Below, in pieces: positions 16,116 through 24,711 of a stretch of DNA of 64,000 nt. Where the stretch lies: NCBI RefSeq assembly GCF_017573545.1, contig NZ_JAGEOK010000007.1:307482-371481 (forward strand), written 5' to 3'. A model generated the notes under the pieces. It saw only the letters and a list, made by a program, of their open reading frames with translations, was not told where the DNA came from and did not search any database. The translations under genes were made by a program, and so were the position numbers. Within the stretch, counting starts at the first letter, position 1. Each line of letters opens with the position of its first letter. Source of the stretch: Actinomadura nitritigenes (GTDB taxonomy: Bacteria; Actinomycetota; Actinomycetes; Streptosporangiales; Streptosporangiaceae).

Positions 16116-18935
16116 TCAGCTGCAGCCGCTGGTGGAGCCGCAGCCTTCGCAGACGTAGCAGCTGCCCGCCGGGCGCATCTTCGTGCCGCAGGTGAGGCAG
16201 AGCGGCGCGTCGGCGGTGCGGCCCTGCCGGCTTTCGATGACCTCCATCGACGAGCGCGCCTCGGGCGCGGGCGCCGGGGCCGCCGGACGGGTGATCTCCG
16301 CCGACTGGGCGAGCGTCTCGTGCTCGATCTCGTCCTCGGCGTGGAGGGTGGCCGGGTCCTCGCCGTTGGCCTGCATCGCGCGCTCCTCGGCGGTGAAGAT
16401 GCCGAGGCCCGCGCGCTCCTCGTAGGGCAGGTGGTCCAGCGCCAGGCGGCGGAAGATGTAGTCCATCACCGAGGTGGCCATGCGGATGTCGGGGTCGTCG
16501 GTCATCCCGGCGGGCTCGAACCGCATGTTGGTGAACTTCTCCACCCAGGTCTCCAGCGGCACGCCGTACTGGAGGCTGATGGAGATCGCCATGGAGAACG
16601 CGTCCATCACGCCGGCGAGGGTGGAGCCCTGCTTGCCGAGCTTGAGGAACACCTCGCCGAGACCGTCGTCCGGGTAGGACGAGGCCGTCATGTAGCCCTC
16701 GGCGCCCGCGACGGAGAAGCGGGTGACGGTGGCGGGCCGCTGCTTCGGCAGCCGCTTGCGGACGGGGCGCGGCGCCGCCGACCCGGCGTCGACCGGGGCG
16801 CCCTCGGCCTTGGGCTCCTCCTTCTTGCCGGCGGCCGACAGCGGCTGGCCGACCTTGCAGTTGTCGCGGTAGATCGCCAGGGCCTTCAGGCCGAGCCGCC
16901 AGCCCTCGAAGTACACCTTCTCGATGTCCTCGACGGTGGCCTGCTCCGGCATGTTGACGGTCTTGGAGATCGCCCCGGACAGGAACGGCTGCGTCGCCGC
17001 CATCATCCGGACGTGCCCCATCGGGCTGATCGCCCGCTCGCCCATCGCGCAGTCGAACACCTCGTAGTGCTCGGGGCGCAGGCCGGGCGCGTCCACGACG
17101 TGGCCGTTCTCGCCGATGTACTCGACGATCGCCTCGATCTGCTCCTGCTGGTAGCCGAGCTTGCGCAGGGCGCGCGGCACCGTCTGGTTGACGATCTGCA
17201 TCGAGCCGCCGCCGACGAGCTTCTTGAACTTCATCAGCGCGAGGTCCGGCTCGATGCCGGTGGTGTCGCAGTCCATCATCAGGCCGATGGTGCCGGTCGG
17301 GGCCAGCAGCGACGCCTGCGCGTTGCGGTAGCCGTGCTTCTCGCCCGCCTTCAGGCACTCCTGCCACTGCTTGGCGGCGGCGGCGTGGATCGCCTTGTCC
17401 ATGTCGTCGAGGGTGCGGATGTCGTCGTTGGCGGCGGCGTGCTTGCGCATGACCCGCTTGTGGCCCTCGGCGTTGCGGGCGTAGCCCTCGTACGGGCCGA
17501 CGACGCCGGCGATCTCGGCGGAGCGGCGGTAGGCGACGCCGGTCATCAGCGAGGTGATGGCCGCGGCGAGGGACCGGCCGCCCTCGGAGTCGTAGGCGTG
17601 GCCGGTCGCCATCAGCAGCGCGCCCAGGTTGGCGTAGCCGATGCCGAGCTGCCGGTAGTCGCGGGTGGTCTGCGCGATCTTCTCGGTCGGGAAGTCGGCG
17701 AAGGTGATGGAGATGTCCATCGCCGTGATGATCAGCTCGGTGAGCTTGACGAACTTCGCGACGTCGAAGGTCCCCTCGTCGGTGAGGAACTTCAGCAGGT
17801 TGATGCTGGCGAGGTTGCAGGACGAGTTGTCCAGCGACATGTACTCCGAGCACGGGTTGGACGCGGTGATCCGGCCCGACTCGGGGTTGGTGTGCCAGTC
17901 GTTGATCGTGTCGTCGTACTGGATGCCGGGGTCGGCGCACTCCCAGGCGGCCTGGGCCATGAGCCGGAACAGCTCCTTGGCCTTGACCGTCTCGACGATC
18001 TCGCCGGTCATCCGGGCGCGCAGCCCGAACTCGCCGTCGGACTCGACGGCGTGCATGAACTCGTCGGAGACGCGGACGGAGTTGTTGGCGTTCTGGTACT
18101 GGACGCTGCCGATGTCCTTGCCGCCGAGGTCCATGTCGAACCCGGCGTCCCGCAGCGCGCGGATCTTGTTCTCCTCGCGCGCCTTGGTCTCGATGAACTC
18201 GGCGACGTCGGGGTGGTCGACGTCCAGCACGACCATCTTGGCGGCGCGGCGGGTGGCGCCGCCCGACTTGATCGTCCCGGCGGACGCGTCGGCGCCGCGC
18301 ATGAACGACACGGGGCCGCTGGCGGTGCCGCCGGAGGACAGCAGCTCCTTGCTGGAGCGGATGCGGGACAGGTTCAGGCCGGCCCCCGAGCCGCCCTTGA
18401 AGATCACGCCCTCTTCCTTGTACCAGTCCAGGATCGACTCCATCGTGTCGTCCACGGACAGGATGAAGCAGGCCGACACCTGCTGCGGCGACCTCGTGCC
18501 GACGTTGAACCAGACCGGCGAGTTGAAGCTGAACAGCTGGTGGACCAGCGCGTACTTCAGCTCGTGCTCGAAGACCTCGGCGTCCTGCTCGGAGGCGAAG
18601 TAGCCGTTCTCGAGGCCGGTCCGGACGTACACGCCGACGACGCGGTCGACGAGCTGCTTGAGGCTCCACTCGCGCTGCGGGGTGCCGACGGCGCCGCGGA
18701 AGTACTTGGACGTGACGATGTTGACCGCGTTCAGCGACCAGAAGTCGGGGAACTCCACACCGCGCTGCTCGAAGTTGACCGAGCCGTCGCGCCAGTTGGT
18801 CATGACGACGTCGCGGCGTTCCCAGCGCAGCTCGTCGTAGGGGTGGACGCCGGGCGTGGTGAAGATCCGCTCCACCTTCAGCCCCTTGCGGCCCCCCTTG
18901 CCGCGCCGTGCCGGGCCGCTGACCGTCTCCGTCAT
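16116..18935 (-). CDS. nrdJ: Class II (adenosylcobalamin-dependent) ribonucleotide reductase
   Basis: A 939-residue enzyme that reduces ribonucleotides to deoxyribonucleotides using a B12-derived thiyl radical, without oxygen. Conserved features: FNSPVWFNVG and Cys156 (SACF) of the redox pair, NPCSE with Cys362 as the likely radical cysteine, SSCNLASIN, and a zinc-ribbon tail rich in CxxC pairs (CLTC, CYVC, CEGC) at the extreme C-terminus that regenerates the active-site thiols. Full length for the family. It lies 119 bp downstream of nrdR on the same strand and is probably co-transcribed with it. I see no cobalamin riboswitch in the gap. Confidence 0.97.
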   Translation of the reverse strand: MTETVSGPARRGKGGRKGLKVERIFTTPGVHPYDELRWERRDVVMTNWRDGSVNFEQRGVEFPDFWSLNAVNIVTSKYFRGAVGTPQREWSLKQLVDRVVGVYVRTGLENGYFASEQDAEVFEHELKYALVHQLFSFNSPVWFNVGTRSPQQVSACFILSVDDTMESILDWYKEEGVIFKGGSGAGLNLSRIRSSKELLSSGGTASGPVSFMRGADASAGTIKSGGATRRAAKMVVLDVDHPDVAEFIETKAREENKIRALRDAGFDMDLGGKDIGSVQYQNANNSVRVSDEFMHAVESDGEFGLRARMTGEIVETVKAKELFRLMAQAAWECADPGIQYDDTINDWHTNPESGRITASNPCSEYMSLDNSSCNLASINLLKFLTDEGTFDVAKFVKLTELIITAMDISITFADFPTEKIAQTTRDYRQLGIGYANLGALLMATGHAYDSEGGRSLAAAITSLMTGVAYRRSAEIAGVVGPYEGYARNAEGHKRVMRKHAAANDDIRTLDDMDKAIHAAAAKQWQECLKAGEKHGYRNAQASLLAPTGTIGLMMDCDTTGIEPDLALMKFKKLVGGGSMQIVNQTVPRALRKLGYQQEQIEAIVEYIGENGHVVDAPGLRPEHYEVFDCAMGERAISPMGHVRMMAATQPFLSGAISKTVNMPEQATVEDIEKVYFEGWRLGLKALAIYRDNCKVGQPLSAAGKKEEPKAEGAPVDAGSAAPRPVRKRLPKQRPATVTRFSVAGAEGYMTASSYPDDGLGEVFLKLGKQGSTLAGVMDAFSMAISISLQYGVPLETWVEKFTNMRFEPAGMTDDPDIRMATSVMDYIFRRLALDHLPYEERAGLGIFTAEERAMQANGEDPATLHAEDEIEHETLAQSAEITRPAAPAPAPEARSSMEVIESRQGRTADAPLCLTCGTKMRPAGSCYVCEGCGSTSGCS

Positions 18936-19054
18936 GCCTTCCCCCTCCCGGGCCCTCCCGCCGGGCCCTGTACAGGAACAACTCCGCCGCCGCCCGGGCC
19001 ATGCCCGTGCGGAGGCTCCTTAACAATGTGCTTCTCGTATATCCGGAACCGCCC

Positions 19055-19528
19055 CTACCGGGGCGGGCCGGGCTCCCCCGAGGAACCGGCCTTCCGCAGT
19101 GCCTCGATCTCCTTGGCGAAGTCGTCCAGCGACTCGAAGCTCCGGTAGACCGAGGCGAATCGCAGATAGGCGACCTCGTCGAGTTCACGAAGGGGCCCCA
19201 GGATCGCGAGGCCGACCTCGTGCGAGGGGATTTCCGCGGATCCGGACGATCTGATCGCCTCTTCGACCCGCTGCCCCAGCTTCGCGAGCGCATCCTCGTC
19301 CACCGGGCGGCCCTGGCAGGCCCTGCGCACCCCGGCGATGATCTTTTCCCGGGAGAACGGCTCGGTGACCCCGCTGCGCTTGGCCACCATCACGAGCACA
19401 TTCTCCTGCGTGGTGAATCGCTTGCCGCATTCCGCACACGCGCGGCGGCGCCGAATGGCGCTGCCGTCATCGGTGGCGCGGCTGTCGATCACTTTGGTGT
19501 CAGGGTTGCGGCAGAACGGGCAGTGCAC
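19055..19528 (-). CDS. nrdR: NrdR transcriptional repressor of ribonucleotide reductase genes
   Basis: A 157-residue regulator with an N-terminal zinc ribbon (Cys3, Cys6, Cys31, Cys34) followed by an ATP-cone domain ([21 protein letters not shown] region, about residues 55-140). It senses ATP/dATP and represses rnr genes by binding paired boxes. Two such boxes lie just upstream at 19570-19617, so it is autoregulated and controls nrdJ in the same operon. Confidence 0.97.
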   Translation of the reverse strand: MHCPFCRNPDTKVIDSRATDDGSAIRRRRACAECGKRFTTQENVLVMVAKRSGVTEPFSREKIIAGVRRACQGRPVDEDALAKLGQRVEEAIRSSGSAEIPSHEVGLAILGPLRELDEVAYLRFASVYRSFESLDDFAKEIEALRKAGSSGEPGPPR

Positions 19529-19569
19529 GCGCTATCCCTCCCCTGACGGAAACGAGTCACACCGACGAC

Positions 19570-19617
19570 CCGCCATATATAGGTGACTTACATCGGTGTG
19601 ACTACTAGATGTTGTGG
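19570..19617 (-). promoter_or_regulatory. Paired NrdR boxes upstream of nrdR-nrdJ
   Basis: Two 16-bp sites, 19570-19585 (core CATATATAGG) and 19602-19617 (core CTAGATGTTGTG), match the NrdR box consensus ACACWATATATWGTGT at about 10 and 11 of 16 positions. Their start-to-start spacing is 32 bp, about three helical turns, as expected for cooperative NrdR binding. They lie 42-89 bases before the nrdR start, in promoter position. A separate perfect 9-bp inverted repeat (TCACACCGA at 19557 and its complement ending at 19601) brackets the first box. Confidence 0.8.
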
Positions 19618-19776
19618 TCAACCGTACGGCTCGGCGCAGGGCTACGCAACCTGATCCGGGGCCTCGGGAGTAGACCCGCGTCACATCCGCCGCGTAGATC
19701 CAGCTCACGTCGGACGATCGGATTCCGGCCCCGGGCGTGTCGCCGCGGAGCGTCCGGGGAGGCCGGCCGGAAGGGG

Positions 19777-20109
19777 TCAGCCGGGCAGGACGAGCCGCTG
19801 GCCCGGCTGTACGGTGGGGTCGCCGCCCATCCCGTTGAGGTCGATGATCCGCTGCACGGTCACGCGCGGGTCGGCACCGGGGTCGGCGGCGGCGGCGATG
19901 CCCCAGAGGGTGTCGCCGGGCTCGACGACGGCGGTCCGGACGCGCCCGGAACGCCCGTGGTGGTCGGCGCGGCCGCCCGCGAAGGCGCCGGTGCCGCCGT
20001 CCAGCCAGAGGGCGGCGAGCGTGACGGCGGCGGCGAAGGCGACCAGCACCGCGCGCCCGCGGCGGGTGAGTCGCAGCGGGACGCGTTCACCGGACGGCGA
20101 ATCGGGCAT
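19777..20109 (-). CDS. Membrane-anchored LysM protein, likely SOS cell-division suppressor (YneA/ChiZ-like)
   Basis: A 110-residue protein: a basic N-terminus, one transmembrane helix (about residues 18-36), a short linker, and a C-terminal LysM domain (about 59-108, VVEPGDTLWGIA ... VQPGQRLVLPG) that binds peptidoglycan outside the cell. The start at 20109 follows a strong GGAGGG site; in-frame starts further upstream lie in the operator region. It diverges from lexA with two SOS boxes between them. That is the same arrangement as yneA-lexA in Bacillus and the LysM gene beside lexA in mycobacteria, so a role in halting division after DNA damage is likely but inferred. Confidence 0.85.
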   Translation of the reverse strand: MPDSPSGERVPLRLTRRGRAVLVAFAAAVTLAALWLDGGTGAFAGGRADHHGRSGRVRTAVVEPGDTLWGIAAAADPGADPRVTVQRIIDLNGMGGDPTVQPGQRLVLPG

Positions 20110-20142
20110 CTCCACCCTCCTCGACTTCGAATGAATTTTCGA

Positions 20143-20158
20143 TCGAACGCCTGTACGA
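20143..20158. promoter_or_regulatory. SOS (LexA) box 1
   Basis: TCGAAC-GCCT-GTACGA matches the actinobacterial LexA consensus TCGAAC-N4-GTTCGA with one mismatch. It lies 34 bases before the LysM gene and is the box nearer to that gene. Confidence 0.75.
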
Positions 20159-20197
20159 TGTTGTATCGCAGCACACCGGCGAAACGCGAGCACATCT

Positions 20198-20213
20198 TCG
20201 AACAATTGTTTGA
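20198..20213. promoter_or_regulatory. SOS (LexA) box 2
   Basis: TCGAAC-AATT-GTTTGA matches the LexA consensus with one mismatch. It is 72 bases before lexA and is the likely autoregulatory site. It lies 55 bp from box 1, start to start. Confidence 0.85.
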
Positions 20214-20284
20214 TCATTTCGTCCGGACGCGATAGCGTTCATGACAAGGAGTGACGGATCGAGGCGCCCGGGAGGCGACGAGCG

Positions 20285-20983
20285 ATGAGCAAGGTCCGGG
20301 AGCTGCCCGACGGGCCCAAGGACGAGACGGGCCTGACCCAGCGGCAGCGCATGGTGCTGGAGGTGATCCGCGACTCCGTCCAGCGCCGGGGGTACCCGCC
20401 CTCGATGCGCGAGATCGGCGAGGCGGTCGGCCTGACCAGCACCTCCAGCGTGTCGCACCAGCTCCGGGCCCTGCAGCGCAAGGGGTACCTGCGGCGCGAC
20501 CCGAACCGCCCGCGCGCGGTCGAGGTGCGGGTCCCCGGCGCGACGCCGGTCCGCACCGAGCCCGACTCCTACGAGGCGGTGGGCGGCCAGCAGACCGCGA
20601 CGCGGCCCGCGCCGGCCTACGTCCCGCTCGTCGGCCGGATCGCCGCCGGCGGCCCGATCCTGGCCGAGGAGGCCGTGGAGGACGTCTTCACGCTGCCCAA
20701 GCAGCTCGTCGGCGAGGGCACCCACTTCCTGCTGAAGGTCACCGGCGACTCGATGATCGAGGCGGCGATCGCGGACGGTGACTGGGTCGTGGTCCGCCAG
20801 CAGCCGGTCGCCGAGCAGGGCGACATCGTCGCCGCCATGATCGACGGCGAGGCGACGGTGAAGACGTTCAAGCGCAAGGACGGCCACATCTGGCTGATGC
20901 CGCAGAACTCCGCCTACGAGCCGATCCCCGGCGACGAGGCGTCCGTCCTCGGGCGCGTCGTGGCGGTCCTGCGCAAGATGTAG
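20285..20983 (+). CDS. lexA: LexA repressor
   Basis: A 232-residue SOS repressor: an N-terminal winged helix (residues 15-80) and a C-terminal self-cleaving peptidase domain. The autocleavage bond is Ala121-Gly122 (RIAAGGP), with catalytic Ser156 (GDSM) and Lys193 (TVKTF). RecA-stimulated cleavage would derepress both lexA and the divergent LysM gene. GGGAGG precedes the start. A strong hairpin ends the gene before the convergent leuS. Confidence 0.97.
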   Translation: MSKVRELPDGPKDETGLTQRQRMVLEVIRDSVQRRGYPPSMREIGEAVGLTSTSSVSHQLRALQRKGYLRRDPNRPRAVEVRVPGATPVRTEPDSYEAVGGQQTATRPAPAYVPLVGRIAAGGPILAEEAVEDVFTLPKQLVGEGTHFLLKVTGDSMIEAAIADGDWVVVRQQPVAEQGDIVAAMIDGEATVKTFKRKDGHIWLMPQNSAYEPIPGDEASVLGRVVAVLRKM

Positions 20984-21038
20984 CGCGCCGCCCCCACGGG
21001 GGCGAACGCGGCCCCGCGCGGGCGCGGTGGCGACGCTG

Positions 21039-21076
21039 AGAGGCGGCCGCGGGAGACGATCCCCGCGGCCGCCTCT
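21039..21076. terminator. Bidirectional terminator between lexA and leuS
   Basis: A perfect 15-bp stem (AGAGGCGGCCGCGGG at 21039-21053 paired with 21062-21076) and an 8-nt loop between convergent genes. Confidence 0.85.
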
Positions 21077-21093
21077 GCGTGCCGCCCCGTCCG

Positions 21094-23562
21094 CTAGCGC
21101 TTCGGGACGATGTTCACGATCTTGGGGGCGCGGACGATGATCTTGGCGATCTCCGCGCCGCCCAGCGCGTCCTGGACCTTGGCGGAGGCCAGCGCCAGCC
21201 GCTCCAGCTCCTCGCCGGCGATGCCGGGCGGCACCTCCAGCCGGTCGCGGACCTTGCCGGCGATCTGCACGACGCAGGTCACCGACTCCTCCACCAGCAG
21301 CGCCGGGTCGGCCTGCGGCCAGCCCGCGCGGATCACCGGCGCGGTGCGTCCCAGCAGCTCCCACGCCTCGTCGGCGGTGTAGGGGGCGAACAGCGACAGC
21401 AGGACCGCGATCGCCTCGGCGGCCTCGCGGACGGCCGGGTCGGCGGCGCCGGGTCCGGAGTCGATCGCCCGGCGGGTCGCGGTGACCAGCTCCATGATCC
21501 GCGCGATCGCCACGTTGAACCGCTGCGTCTCGACCATCTTCGTGGCCTCGTCGACGGTGCGGGCGGTGGCGCGGCGCAACTCGGTGTCGCCGGACGCCGG
21601 GTCCGCGCCGGGCGCGGAGGAGACCTCGGCGGCGATGCGGTGCACCCGGGTCAGGAACTTCGACATGCCGTGCGGGGACACGTCGGCCCAGTCGATGTCG
21701 TCCTCGGGCGGGCCGGAGAACAGCATCGCCAGCCGGACGACGTCCACGCCGAACTCGGCGATCTGGTCGCCCAGGTCGACCAGGTTGCCGGTCGACTTCG
21801 ACATCCCGCTGCCGTTCAGGATCACCTGGCCCTGGTTCAGCAGCCGGGTGAACGGCTCGGTGAAGTCGACCATGCCCATGTCGTACAGGACCTTGGTGAA
21901 GAACCGGCTGTACAGCAGGTGCAGGATGGCGTGCTCGACGCCGCCGGTGTACTGGTCGACCGGCATCCACCGGCGGACCTGCTCGACGTCGAACGGGCCG
22001 CCCTCGTAGCCCGGCGAGCAGTACCGGAAGTAGTACCAGGACGAGTCGACGAAGGTGTCCATGGTGTCGGTGTCGCGCTTGGCCGCGCCGCCGCACTTGG
22101 GGCACTCGACGTTGACCCAGTCGGACGCGGCTGCCAGCGGCGAGGTGCCCTTGGGCGCCAGGTCGGCGCCGCGCAGGTTGTCCGGCAGCCGGACGGGCAG
22201 CTGCTCGTCGGGGACGGGGACCTCGCCGCACGCCGCGCAGTGCACGATCGGGATCGGGCAGCCCCAGAACCGCTGCCGGGACACCAGCCAGTCGCGCAGC
22301 CGGAAGTTGACGGAGGCGCGTCCGGTTCCGCGCTCGTCCAGCACCTCGATGATGCGGGGGATGGCGTCGCCCTTGGCCAGCCCGTCGATCGGGCCGGAGT
22401 TGACCAGCCGGCCGTCGCCGGGGGTGGCCATGCCGGTCTCGGCGGGGTCGGGCAGCCCGGTCTCCACGACGACGCGGACGGGCAGCCCGAACTTCAGCGC
22501 GAAGTCCAGGTCGCGCTGGTCGTGCGCGGGGACCGCCATGATCGCGCCGTGCCCGTACTCGGCCAGCACGTAGTCCGACGCCCAGACCGGCAGCCGCTCG
22601 CCGTTGACCGGGTTGACCGCGTAGCGGCCCAGGAACACGCCGGTCTTCTCGCGCTCGGTGGACAGCCGCTCGATCTCGCTCTCCCGGGAGACCTCCTCGC
22701 GGTAGGCCTCGAACGCGGCCCGCTGGTCGGGGTGGCAGATCTCCTCGGCCAGCGCGGCGTCGGCGGCGACGACCATGAAGGTGGCGCCGAACAGGGTGTC
22801 GGGACGGGTGGTGTAGACGGTGACGGGCTCGTCCCGGCCCTCGATCACGAAGTCGACGTCGGCGCCGGTCGAGCGGCCGATCCAGTTGCGCTGCATCAGC
22901 AGGACGCGCTCGGGCCACTTGCCCTCCAGCTGCGCCATGTCGTCCAGCAGCCGGTCCGCGTAGTCGGTGATCTTGAAGTACCACTGGGTCAGCACGCGCT
23001 TCTCGACCAGCGCGCCGCACCGCTCGCAGTGCCCGCCGACGACCTGCTCGTTGGCCAGGACGGTCTGGTCCTTCGGGCACCAGTTGACGTGGCCGCCCTT
23101 GCGGTAGGCCAGGCCCCGCTCGTAGAAGCGCAGGAACAGCCACTGCGTCCACTTGTAGTACTCGGGGTCGGAGGTGTGCAGGCGGCGCGTCCAGTCGAAG
23201 GACGGTGCGTACCGGTGGAACGAGGCGGCCTGCGTCTCGATGTTGGCGTAGGTCCACTCGGCGGGGTGCGAGTCGCGCTTGATCGCGGCGTTCTCGGCGG
23301 GCAGGCCGAAGGAGTCCCAGCCGATGGGGTGCAGGACGTTGTGGCCGCGCTGGAACCAGTAACGGGCCACGACGTCGCCGATGGCGAACGCCTCGGCGTG
23401 GCCCATGTGCAGGTCACCGCTGGGGTAGGGGAACATGTCCAGCGCGTAGCGCCGCTCGCGGCCGTCGTCCTTGTCCTCGGCCGTGAAGGGGTCGAGCTCC
23501 GCCCAGCGGGCCTGCCACTTGTCCTGAACCGCCCGTGGGTCGTACTGCTCGTCGCTGCTCAC
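21094..23562 (-). CDS. leuS: Leucyl-tRNA synthetase
   Basis: An 822-residue class I synthetase that charges tRNA-Leu. The HIGH-type motif is HMGH (residues 52-55, after PYPSGDL), and the KMSKS-type loop is GMSKSTGN in the C-terminal half. Between them lie the CP1 editing domain and a zinc-like insert (CPKDQT ... CERCGA). The start chosen is GTG at 23562 with a GGAGCGG site before it; an in-frame ATG at 23649 would add 29 residues but overlaps the leader hairpins. Confidence 0.96.
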   Translation of the reverse strand: MSSDEQYDPRAVQDKWQARWAELDPFTAEDKDDGRERRYALDMFPYPSGDLHMGHAEAFAIGDVVARYWFQRGHNVLHPIGWDSFGLPAENAAIKRDSHPAEWTYANIETQAASFHRYAPSFDWTRRLHTSDPEYYKWTQWLFLRFYERGLAYRKGGHVNWCPKDQTVLANEQVVGGHCERCGALVEKRVLTQWYFKITDYADRLLDDMAQLEGKWPERVLLMQRNWIGRSTGADVDFVIEGRDEPVTVYTTRPDTLFGATFMVVAADAALAEEICHPDQRAAFEAYREEVSRESEIERLSTEREKTGVFLGRYAVNPVNGERLPVWASDYVLAEYGHGAIMAVPAHDQRDLDFALKFGLPVRVVVETGLPDPAETGMATPGDGRLVNSGPIDGLAKGDAIPRIIEVLDERGTGRASVNFRLRDWLVSRQRFWGCPIPIVHCAACGEVPVPDEQLPVRLPDNLRGADLAPKGTSPLAAASDWVNVECPKCGGAAKRDTDTMDTFVDSSWYYFRYCSPGYEGGPFDVEQVRRWMPVDQYTGGVEHAILHLLYSRFFTKVLYDMGMVDFTEPFTRLLNQGQVILNGSGMSKSTGNLVDLGDQIAEFGVDVVRLAMLFSGPPEDDIDWADVSPHGMSKFLTRVHRIAAEVSSAPGADPASGDTELRRATARTVDEATKMVETQRFNVAIARIMELVTATRRAIDSGPGAADPAVREAAEAIAVLLSLFAPYTADEAWELLGRTAPVIRAGWPQADPALLVEESVTCVVQIAGKVRDRLEVPPGIAGEELERLALASAKVQDALGGAEIAKIIVRAPKIVNIVPKR

Positions 23563-23624
23563 GCTTCCGCTCCGGTCTCCATCTGGGGTCACAGGGCCAA
23601 CGGGCCGTCCGTCACATGAAACGA

Positions 23625-23673
23625 CCCCTCGCGAAGGAGGGGCCGCCACGTCGACGTCGATGCGTCAACGTGG
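23625..23673 (-). promoter_or_regulatory. Structured leuS leader (possible attenuator)
   Basis: Upstream of leuS the leftward transcript can fold two adjacent hairpins: 23646-23673 (CCACGT pairing with ACGTGG, plus four inner pairs, one mismatch) and 23625-23642 (CCCCTC with GAGGGG, 6-nt loop) followed by TCGTTT. This resembles a transcription attenuator for a synthetase gene. I see no T-box consensus and no convincing leucine-rich leader peptide, so the mechanism is open. Confidence 0.4.
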
Positions 23674-23794
23674 TCGTTGAAGGAGCAGCCTGGCCGACAT
23701 ACATCAAGAGTAGCGCAACCGCAAGCCTTCACGCGGGGGGTCGGCGGGCGCGGGCGGCCGGGCGGCGGGCCCGGATCCGGCGCGCGGGAGGGGC

Positions 23795-23842
23795 TTGACG
23801 CGCGGCGCGGGATCACCGATCCTCCAAAAAGGAAAGTTTCCT
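23795..23842 (+). promoter_or_regulatory. Promoter and palindromic operator of LPMO gene
   Basis: TTGACG (23795-23800), then 17 bases, then GATCCT (23818-23823) form a plausible sigma-70-type promoter. Directly downstream is the 13-bp palindrome AGGAAAGTTTCCT (23830-23842), placed where a repressor would block early transcription. The gene starts at 23927. Confidence 0.5.
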
Positions 23843-23926
23843 ATTAGAAGACGGACGGGCGCTCCCACCCGCCCGCCTCGTGAGCGGCTGCCGACTCCGA
23901 CCCGCCCCCGCCAAGGAGGATCGCGT

Positions 23927-24532
23927 ATGCCCCGCCGATTCCGCACGCCCCGCAGGACCAGCCTCGCCGTCGCCGCCGCCGCGGGCGTCGGCGCCTCGGT
24001 CCTGGTCGCGGCCCCCGCGCTCGCCCACGGCTACACCAGCGACCCGCCCAGCCGGGCGCTGCTGTGCAAGCAGGGCGCGGTGACGAACTGCGGCCCCATC
24101 CAGTGGGAGCCGCAGAGCACGGAGGGCCCCAAGGGCTTCCCCCAGTCCGGTCCCGCCGACGGGACGATCTGCGCGGCCGGCGACAGCCGCTGGGCCCCGC
24201 TCGACGACCCGCGCGGCGGCACCTGGCCCGCCACGAGGGTGTCCAGCGGGCCGTACACCTTCACCTGGCACCTGACCGCCGCCCACGCCACCACCTCGTT
24301 CCGCTACTTCATCACCAGGGACGGCTGGGACCCCGCCCGGCCGCTCACCCGGGCGCAGCTCGACCCGGCGCCCTTCCTCCAGGTGGACTACGGCGGGACG
24401 CGGCCGCCGTACGACGTCGCCCACAGCGGCACGCTGCCCGCCAAGCGCGGCCGGCACATGATCCTCGCCGTGTGGGACATCGCCGACACCGGCAACGCCT
24501 TCTATCAGTGCTCGGACGTGGACTTCGGCTGA
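23927..24532 (+). CDS. Secreted AA10 lytic polysaccharide monooxygenase (chitin/cellulose-active)
   Basis: A 201-residue copper enzyme that cleaves crystalline chitin or cellulose oxidatively. A twin-Arg-like or Sec signal peptide (residues 1-33) ends ALA, so the mature protein begins with His34, the first residue of the copper histidine brace; His120 (TAAHATTSF) is the likely second. Paired cysteines (CKQGAVTNC, TICAAG, FYQCSD) are typical of the single-domain AA10 group. There is no extra carbohydrate-binding module. The start follows AAGGAGGA by six bases. The operator-like palindrome upstream suggests substrate-dependent induction. Confidence 0.92.
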   Translation: MPRRFRTPRRTSLAVAAAAGVGASVLVAAPALAHGYTSDPPSRALLCKQGAVTNCGPIQWEPQSTEGPKGFPQSGPADGTICAAGDSRWAPLDDPRGGTWPATRVSSGPYTFTWHLTAAHATTSFRYFITRDGWDPARPLTRAQLDPAPFLQVDYGGTRPPYDVAHSGTLPAKRGRHMILAVWDIADTGNAFYQCSDVDFG

Positions 24533-24633
24533 TCTCTGCGGCGGCCGGACGGCCGTGACCGACCACCCCCCCGGCGGGCCGCCCCCGCTCCAGGCGCCCG
24601 CCCCAGGCGGCCGGGTGGGGAGACCCCCGCGCC

Positions 24634-24657
24634 CCACCTGGCCACCTGGCCACCTGG
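24634..24657. repeat. Three tandem copies of an 8-bp unit
   Basis: CCACCTGG occurs three times back to back without mismatch, 55 bp before the acyl-CoA synthetase start. It could be a short slippage repeat or a regulator-binding array. Confidence 0.7.
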
Positions 24658-24678
24658 TCATAGACTCCTCGGTAACCA

Positions 24679-24688
24679 ACCGGCCGGT
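24679..24688. promoter_or_regulatory. Palindrome upstream of acyl-CoA synthetase
   Basis: ACCGGCCGGT is a perfect 10-bp palindrome 24 bases before the start of the acyl-CoA synthetase gene. It resembles half-site pairs bound by TetR-type fatty acid regulators, but no regulator gene is adjacent. Confidence 0.3.
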
Positions 24689-24711
24689 CACCGTTCCGCG
24701 CGAGGAGTGCC

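Noticed and set aside
18936..19054. Possible cobalamin riboswitch before the B12-dependent reductase
   Set aside because: The 119-bp gap is too short and shows no B12-box; control is better explained by the NrdR boxes before nrdR.
16320..19148. 942-codon open frame on the plus strand opposite nrdJ
   Set aside because: Antisense shadow of the nrdJ codon pattern; nrdJ has full family motifs on the other strand.
23563..23723. T-box riboswitch upstream of leuS
   Set aside because: No T-box consensus or specifier-loop layout could be seen; only simple hairpins.
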